Assembly (NCBI GenBank): GCA_028565715.1
Contig: JAOXYC010235571.1
Coordinates: forward strand, 1 to 10,511
Direction: 5' to 3'
Length of the DNA stretch: 10,511 nt
Origin: Phoronis pallida
Taxonomy: Eukaryota > Phoronida > Phoronidae
A program made the translations under genes and the position numbers. The first letter of the stretch is position 1; each line of letters opens with the position of its first letter. The notes below the pieces were generated by a model. It had not been told where the DNA came from and ran no database searches. It saw only the letters and a list, made by a program, of their open reading frames with translations. Below, piece after piece: positions 9,901-10,511 of this stretch.

Positions 9901-10364
9901 CATTTTAAGACGTTTCTCTCAAGACATTAGTTTCGTGGACGACATACTTCCAGCATCGTTCTACGACACTATACAGAGTTTCAGTATTGTCATCGTTTGT
10001 ATTGTGACAGTGTGTGCAATCAACTACTGGTTGTTTATTATTATCGCTATCCTAGCCGTCATCTTTGTGTACGCCCGATATTATTATATACAAACTGCTA
10101 GGGATATCAGAAGAATGGAGGCAACGTCTCGTACACCTATATACACGCATCTCACGGCCACGTTGGAGGGTCTGTGGACAGTGCGAGCTTTGAAGAACGA
10201 GGAACGTTTTCTTCACACGTTTGATACATATCAGGATAGACATACTGCAGTTTGTTATTTGGGTATTGCCACGGCGCGCTGGATCGCTCTGCGACTTGAT
10301 ATCCTTCTCATGCTGTTTGTCACTCTTGTCGCATTTGGTGTCGTGGTTACAAAGGAGTTTACAG
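843..10364 (+). CDS. ABCC4: ABCC4/MRP4-like ABC transporter, partial gene, 15 internal exons
   Basis: Seen: 15 exons (843-960, 1473-1688, 1953-2045, 2416-2579, 3128-3253, 3721-3970, 5328-5435, 5844-5933, 6360-6551, 6939-7120, 7474-7570, 8019-8234, 8738-8878, 9206-9243, 9658-10364) join into 912 codons without a stop. All borders are GT/AG and phases match throughout. Family knowledge: ABCC4 proteins are plasma-membrane exporters of organic anions and cyclic nucleotides, with layout TMD1-NBD1-TMD2-NBD2. The fragment runs from just before TM1 to about TM11. It matches MRP4 landmarks such as VYKFDQ, LFFERSPLGRIL and LEGLWTVRA. NBD1 motifs are heavily degenerate, so normal ATP-driven transport is doubtful. 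Residue numbers in the other entries count from the first complete codon at 844. Invertebrates often carry many ABCC4-like paralogues, so the symbol marks the family and not proven orthology. The N-terminus and NBD2 are outside the window. Confidence 0.93.
961..1472 (+). other. Intron carrying a foldback element
   Basis: Phase-0 intron of 512 bases. More than half of it is the 294-bp inverted repeat at 1081-1374; the flanks are plain AT-rich sequence. A usable acceptor (CATTGTAG) ends it. Confidence 0.8.
1081..1374. mobile_element. Foldback / MITE-like inverted repeat, about 120-bp arms
   Basis: The left arm (1081-1202) and right arm (1243-1374) are reverse complements, with about ten mismatches, one nine-base indel and one single-base indel. 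The ends read ATACTGTCTCC and GGAGACAGTAT. TA sits at 1082-1083 and 1372-1373, so a Tc1/mariner-type TA duplication is possible, but a palindromic TA cannot prove it. The 40-bp centre carries a smaller AACCT/AGGTT hairpin. No coding capacity. It lies wholly within an intron and would fold into a long hairpin in the pre-mRNA. Confidence 0.85.
1473..1688 (+). CDS. ABCC4: ABCC4-like exon 2: end of TM1, ECL1 and TM2
   Basis: 72 codons, phase 0 at both ends (residues 40-111). It begins EGLRLTQAFFLGEIVSYFE, which matches the human MRP4 segment ending FLGKIINYFE. TM2 follows (AAFSLSYIIVTLII), and then QIRVACTSLMYRK, the conserved cytoplasmic start of the first intracellular loop. Donor GTAGGT. Reading on past the donor meets a stop at 1749, as expected for intron read-through. 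Confidence 0.93.
1953..2045 (+). CDS. ABCC4: ABCC4-like exon 3: first intracellular loop
   Basis: 31 codons, phase 0 at both ends (residues 112-142). It contains SGQIIDLMSSDVYKFDQ, matching the ABCC4 loop TGQIVNLLSNDVNKFDQ that carries a coupling helix contacting the NBDs. Acceptor GTTACAG. The donor GTTTGA is weak, which makes the 3' border a little less sure, but the next exon resumes exactly in register with the family. Confidence 0.92.
2046..2415 (+). other. Intron without recognisable content
   Basis: 370 bases, phase 0, AT-rich. I see no repeat, RNA gene or reading frame of note. Confidence 0.8.
2416..2579 (+). CDS. ABCC4: ABCC4-like exon 4: TM3 and TM4
   Basis: 54 codons plus two bases (residues 143-196 and part of Arg197). 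SVFAANFLWLGPIMCIASA matches the MRP4 segment around LHFLWAGPLQAIA. Two hydrophobic spans follow (IASAILLYYNIGLSCLVG and LLLLYIPIQVAF), ending GKLVTKF, like GKLFSSLR in human. Donor GTAATT, phase 2. The split Arg codon is completed by the first base of the next exon. Confidence 0.93.
2580..3127 (+). other. Intron without recognisable content
   Basis: 548 bases, phase 2. AT-rich with no repeat pair, tRNA-like segment or coding frame that I can support. Confidence 0.75.
3128..3253 (+). CDS. ABCC4: ABCC4-like exon 5: second intracellular loop
   Basis: Completes Arg197, then 41 codons and two bases of Lys239. DKRLRVMNDIVHGMRVIKMF matches the family segment DARIRTMNEVITGIRIIKMY, and CWEKPF matches AWEKSF. 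This is the hallmark cytoplasmic stretch before TM5 in ABCC transporters. Strong donor GTAAGT, phase 2. Confidence 0.95.
3254..3720 (+). other. Intron without recognisable content
   Basis: 467 bases, phase 2. It ends in a good pyrimidine tract (TTTTTTTACTTTCACAG). The minus-strand frame across its left part has no family resemblance. Confidence 0.75.
3721..3970 (+). CDS. ABCC4: ABCC4-like exon 6: TM5, TM6 and exit of TMD1
   Basis: Completes Lys239, then 83 codons (residues 240-322). TM5 is around FSLSFYFVYGKLVTFATFLV and TM6 around VFVSLLVFEVLRLSIGMMI. The segment SEAMDAIDKIQ matches MRP4 SEAIVSIRRIQ at the exit from TMD1 into NBD1. The donor GTTGGT is non-ideal, but the frame and the match to the next exon (KFLMAEE, like TFLLLDE) support it. 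An in-frame stop follows at 3986. Confidence 0.94.
4298..4450 (+). repeat. Degenerate tandem repeat of about 21 bp, left end of element
   Basis: Units related to GGGGCACCCGG begin at about 4298, 4317, 4338, 4359, 4380 and 4401, a spacing of 19 to 21 bases. They are followed by two longer related copies starting near 4406 and 4438 (GGAGAAAT...CAAT). The same units appear inverted at 5140-5280. Because 21 is a multiple of three, reading frames through the units show a Gly/Pro-rich pattern that is not a gene. Confidence 0.7.
4857..5146 (+). repeat. 148-bp direct tandem duplication inside the element
   Basis: The copy from about 4857 and the copy from about 5002 share TGAAAAATAAAATGGCGGC through GACTCGATGTGGCGCG and GTTTCCTGTTTCAACAC. 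Their common anchor lies at 4863 and 5011, so the period is 148. They differ at only a few bases (for example GCAGAG versus GCGGAG, and ATTCGC versus ATTCAC) plus the T-run length. Each copy holds AAAATGGCGGC, which resembles the YY1 binding consensus; regulatory use is untested. Confidence 0.88.
5140..5292 (-). repeat. Degenerate 21-bp repeat, right end of element (inverted)
   Basis: Units such as AACACCGGGCTTCCC, CGGGTGTTCCATCCAAAG, CCGGGTGCCCCATTTAG and CCGGGTGCCCCATCCGA are the reverse complement of the left-end array at 4298-4450. Together they make the long, imperfect terminal inverted repeat. Confidence 0.75.
5328..5435 (+). CDS. ABCC4: ABCC4-like exon 7: TMD1-NBD1 link and A-loop
   Basis: 36 codons, phase 0 at both ends (residues 323-358). 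It starts KFLMAEE, equivalent to TFLLLDE right after the TMD1 exit in MRP4. It ends VVQYQDYTANWKR, equivalent to VHVQDFTAFWDK, where the first NBD1 strand and the A-loop aromatic lie. The A-loop Trp is retained (residue 356), so adenine stacking might survive even though other NBD1 motifs are lost. The acceptor is weak (AAAG) and lies next to a mobile element, so this exon may be inefficiently spliced. Donor GTAAAA. Confidence 0.85.
5436..5843 (+). other. Intron without recognisable content
   Basis: 408 bases, phase 0, AT-rich. It ends with a clear pyrimidine tract (TTTTTTGTTTCAG). No repeat or RNA gene seen. Confidence 0.78.
5844..5933 (+). CDS. ABCC4: ABCC4-like exon 8: NBD1 Walker A, with Gly to Glu
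   Basis: 30 codons, phase 0 (residues 359-388). FAVCSINLVVEKGQLVGIVG aligns with the MRP4 strand leading to the P-loop. The P-loop reads GPSESGK and is completed by SS from the next exon. In the family form (human GPVGAGK) the fourth position is Gly; here it is Glu, codon GAA at 5922-5924, one base from GGA. The Lys and following Ser are retained. A charged side chain at this position is expected to disturb phosphate binding. Donor GTAGGT. Confidence 0.92.
5934..6359 (+). other. Intron with a small MITE
   Basis: 426 bases, phase 0, splitting the Walker A motif between Lys388 and Ser389. It contains the inverted-repeat element at 5968-6152; the rest is AT-rich and featureless. Confidence 0.8.
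5968..6152. mobile_element. 185-bp MITE with long TIRs and TATT duplication
   Basis: GGGCGTAGCTATAA at 5968 and the reverse complement GGAGCGTAGCTATAAA of the right end begin terminal inverted repeats of about 55 bp. These continue through CAGTAGAAATCTGCTACCA on the right (reverse complement) and CGGTAGAAGTCTGCTACCA on the left. TATT is present directly outside both ends (5964-5967 and 6153-6156), a likely 4-bp target duplication. Non-coding. The superfamily is not assigned. Confidence 0.8.
6360..6551 (+). CDS. ABCC4: ABCC4-like exon 9: NBD1 core with altered Q-loop
   Basis: 64 codons, phase 0 at both ends (residues 389-452). It begins SSLLMTMLNEVPRVGG, like SSLLSAVLGELAPSHG in MRP4. GRVSYAATQPWLFSGSLRDN aligns with [20 protein letters not shown]. 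In that alignment the Q-loop Gln (first Q of SQQPW) is Thr417 (codon ACT, 6444-6446); the second Gln is kept. The following NILFG and CSLVK segments are typical. The fold is therefore well preserved while the gamma-phosphate-sensing residue is replaced. Strong donor GTAAGT. Confidence 0.93.
6552..6938 (+). other. Intron without recognisable content
   Basis: 387 bases, phase 0, AT-rich. Acceptor TATTAACAG. Nothing else identified. Confidence 0.78.
6939..7120 (+). CDS. ABCC4: ABCC4-like exon 10: NBD1 signature and Walker B, both degenerate
   Basis: 60 codons plus two bases (residues 453-512 and part of Lys513). LTEIGDKGISVTESQKSRIH aligns with LTVIGDRGTTLSGGQKARVN of MRP4, so the LSGGQ signature is VTESQ (6996-7010). 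LARACYHEADIYLLDCPL aligns with LARAVYQDADIYLLDDPL. The Walker B Asp (residue 496) is kept, but the next residue, Asp in this family and Glu in canonical ABC proteins, is Cys497 (7071-7073). The D-loop SAVD is VDVD. The loss is confined to motif positions while the surrounding helix and strand match closely. Donor GTGAGT, phase 2. Confidence 0.95.
7121..7473 (+). other. Intron without recognisable content
   Basis: 353 bases, phase 2, AT-rich, ending CTCTACATTTCAG. No element recognised. Confidence 0.78.
7474..7570 (+). CDS. ABCC4: ABCC4-like exon 11: NBD1 H-loop, His to Asn
   Basis: Completes Lys513, then 32 codons (residues 514-545). CICTVLKNKTVFLVSNRLNF aligns with CICQILHEKITILVTHQLQY of MRP4. 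The switch His of the H-loop is Asn529 (AAT, 7520-7522). SADQILIMKD matches ASQILILKDG, with the Gly in the next exon. Strong donor GTAAGT, phase 0. Confidence 0.94.
7571..8018 (+). other. Intron with a short ATT microsatellite
   Basis: 448 bases, phase 0. An interrupted ATT run lies at 7799-7822; nothing else identified. The acceptor is TATTCCTAAG, with A at -3, again a weak site. Confidence 0.75.
7799..7822. repeat. (ATT)n microsatellite
   Basis: About eight ATT units with one ATC interruption, inside an intron. Confidence 0.85.
8019..8234 (+). CDS. ABCC4: ABCC4-like exon 12: end of NBD1 and linker
   Basis: 72 codons, phase 0 at both ends (residues 546-617). GTIDATGTYDDL matches the NBD1 tail GKMVQKGTYTEF of MRP4. 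The rest (from about residue 562) is a hydrophilic linker rich in Lys, Ser, Thr and Pro, with a basic patch KVKKRLDYS and an acidic end. Linkers of this kind join NBD1 to TMD2 and can be phosphorylated in ABCC proteins. I see no strict R-R-x-S site here. Donor GTAACA, with a SINE target duplication starting right after it. Confidence 0.9.
8241..8439 (-). mobile_element. tRNA-derived SINE with 12-bp target duplication
   Basis: TTAATGGGGGTG at 8241-8252 recurs exactly at 8428-8439 and brackets a 175-bp insert. On the minus strand the insert carries a Pol III A box TAGCTTAGTTGG (8333-8344) and B box GGTTTGATTCC (8291-8301) at tRNA-like spacing. The T-arm pairs (CTGGG/CCCAG), but the acceptor ends do not, so it is not a working tRNA. 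About 75 bp lies upstream of the tRNA-like part, which is unusual for a simple SINE and might be a separate head module. There is no clear poly-A tail. Confidence 0.85.
8282..8352 (-). pseudogene. tRNA-like segment (SINE head), possible tRNA-Ala ancestry
   Basis: Minus-strand GGGCTAGATAGCTTAGTTGG opens a D-arm-like segment. The anticodon region TCTGACCGGCAATCAAGAGA would place GGC (Ala) in the loop if a bulged stem is accepted. The T-arm is good. The 3' side of the acceptor stem (expected CTAGCCC) is missing, so this is a retroposon part and not a functional tRNA gene. The parent tRNA is uncertain. Confidence 0.6.
8738..8878 (+). CDS. ABCC4: ABCC4-like exon 13: end of linker and TM7
   Basis: 47 codons, phase 0 at both ends (residues 618-664). 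An acidic, polar stretch (QDHDEGQLVTETKSPS) gives way to YVRMDTFWHYFLIGSG, matching the amphipathic segment GFQAYKNYFRAGAH before TM7 in MRP4. SGLIIFFVLWVLAL is the first part of TM7. Acceptor CATTTTAG, donor GTGAGT. Confidence 0.9.
8879..9205 (+). other. Intron without recognisable content
   Basis: 327 bases, phase 0. The plus frame read through from the previous exon is chance and shows no family resemblance. Acceptor CTTTTTCAG. Confidence 0.8.
9206..9243 (+). CDS. ABCC4: ABCC4-like exon 14: micro-exon, end of TM7
   Basis: Only 38 bases: 12 codons (ASYVLSDWWLAF) plus two bases of Trp677. It matches MRP4 VAYVLQDWWLSYW at the outer end of TM7, where DWWL is a hallmark. Phase 0 in, phase 2 out (donor GTAAAT). 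Too short for ordinary ORF finding, but the match and exact phase fit make it secure. Confidence 0.9.
9329..9472. mobile_element. MITE of about 144 bp with TATTCCAGCAAAAA ends
   Basis: TATTCCAGCAAAAA at 9333-9346 is matched by its reverse complement near the right end (right tip GGGCTATTCCAGC when reversed). TTACT occurs next to both ends (9326-9330 and 9473-9477), a possible target duplication, although it overlaps the left tip by two bases. The interior holds a G12 run (9355-9366) and two direct copies of ATGGGTAGGTGGGT (9390 and 9414). Non-coding. Confidence 0.7.
9390..9427 (+). repeat. Direct repeat ATGGGTAGGTGGGT x2
   Basis: Two identical 14-base copies, at 9390-9403 and 9414-9427, separated by ATTTAAATTT inside the MITE. 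With the G12 run upstream this makes a short, strongly G-rich strand. Confidence 0.85.
9658..10364 (+). CDS. ABCC4: ABCC4-like exon 15: TMD2, TM8 to about TM11
   Basis: Completes Trp677, then 235 codons and one base (residues 678-912). At 707 bases it is by far the largest exon. In order: an extracellular loop with an NNT glycosylation sequon (YRNNTGTY, where human MRP4 is also N-glycosylated); TM8 (YLAINVALILFTLLSSIVFF); an intracellular loop with MFEAIIRAPILFFERSPLGR and RRFSQDISFVDDILP; TM9-TM10 (SFSIVIVCIVTVCAI, LFIIIAILAVIFVYARY); a second loop with RTPIYTHLTATLEGLWTVRA; and TM11 (LLMLFVTLVAFGVVV). These match MRP4 almost position by position, so TMD2 is under clear constraint. Donor GTGAGC, phase 1; the reading frame continues past the right edge. 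Confidence 0.96.
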
Positions 10365-10511
10365 GTGAGCAAATCTAGTGAAGTTATATCATGATGAATC
10401 TTAACCCTCATGATAGTTTTAAAACTCAGTATTGTTCACGTATTCTTATTATAACTCATTGCAGCATGGACAATACTCAGAACTATTGATTAAAACGTAT
10501 TCCTGAATAAT
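10365..10511 (+). other. Start of the next intron, cut by the window edge
   Basis: 147 AT-rich bases after the phase-1 donor. The acceptor-like AG at 10463-10464 opens into a stop after nine codons and does not match the expected MRP4 continuation, so no exon is called. Confidence 0.75.

Noticed and set aside
843-10364. The gene as a pseudogene
   Set aside because: The NBD1 motifs are degenerate, but 912 codons stay open across 15 exons, all splice borders and phases fit, and the membrane domains match MRP4 closely. Decay would be expected to leave stops or frameshifts.
10052-10411. Minus-strand open frame opposite exon 15
   Set aside because: It is the antisense shadow of a strongly conserved exon and has no recognisable domains of its own.
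10465-10497. A next exon after the AG at 10463-10464
   Set aside because: In the required phase it reads nine codons and stops, without similarity to the expected TM11-TM12 continuation.

Overview
The window is a piece of a eukaryotic nuclear genome, most likely from an invertebrate animal. It is AT-rich, its introns are 260 to 1360 bases long with GT/AG borders, and several introns carry small non-autonomous transposons and a tRNA-derived SINE. The sequence alone does not settle the phylum. A mollusc, another spiralian or an invertebrate deuterostome would all fit.

One plus-strand gene spans almost the whole window: a full-length ABC transporter of subfamily C, closest by eye to ABCC4/MRP4. 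I place 15 internal exons between 843 and 10364. Joined, they give 2738 bases and 912 complete codons with no stop, and every junction keeps phase. The order is TMD1 (843-3970), NBD1 (5328-8018 and into the next exon), a hydrophilic linker (8019 to about 8800), and TMD2 helices TM7 to about TM11 (about 8800-10364). The start codon and TMD1 entry lie to the left of the window. The last TMD2 helix and NBD2 lie to the right.

The main observation is that NBD1 keeps its fold but has lost nearly all of its catalytic residues. The Walker A glycine is Glu (GPSESGKSS), the Q-loop Gln is Thr (ATQPW), the LSGGQ signature is VTESQ, the acidic residue after the Walker B Asp is Cys (LLDCP), the D-loop is VDVD, and the H-loop His is Asn (VSNRL). 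Open frames, coherent splice phases and well-conserved membrane domains argue against a plain pseudogene. In ABCC proteins the competent ATP site is built from NBD2 Walker motifs and the NBD1 signature, so both ATP sites should be affected. This suggests a regulatory, channel-like or otherwise atypical ABCC protein.

The introns hold the second layer. There is a 294-bp near-perfect foldback element (1081-1374) and a GC-rich element of about 1 kb flanked by TTAA (4279-5293), which contains a 148-bp tandem duplication. There is a 185-bp MITE flanked by TATT (5968-6152), a SINE on the minus strand with a 12-bp target duplication just after a splice donor (8241-8439), and a small MITE with a G12 run (9329-9472). 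I see no minus-strand gene.
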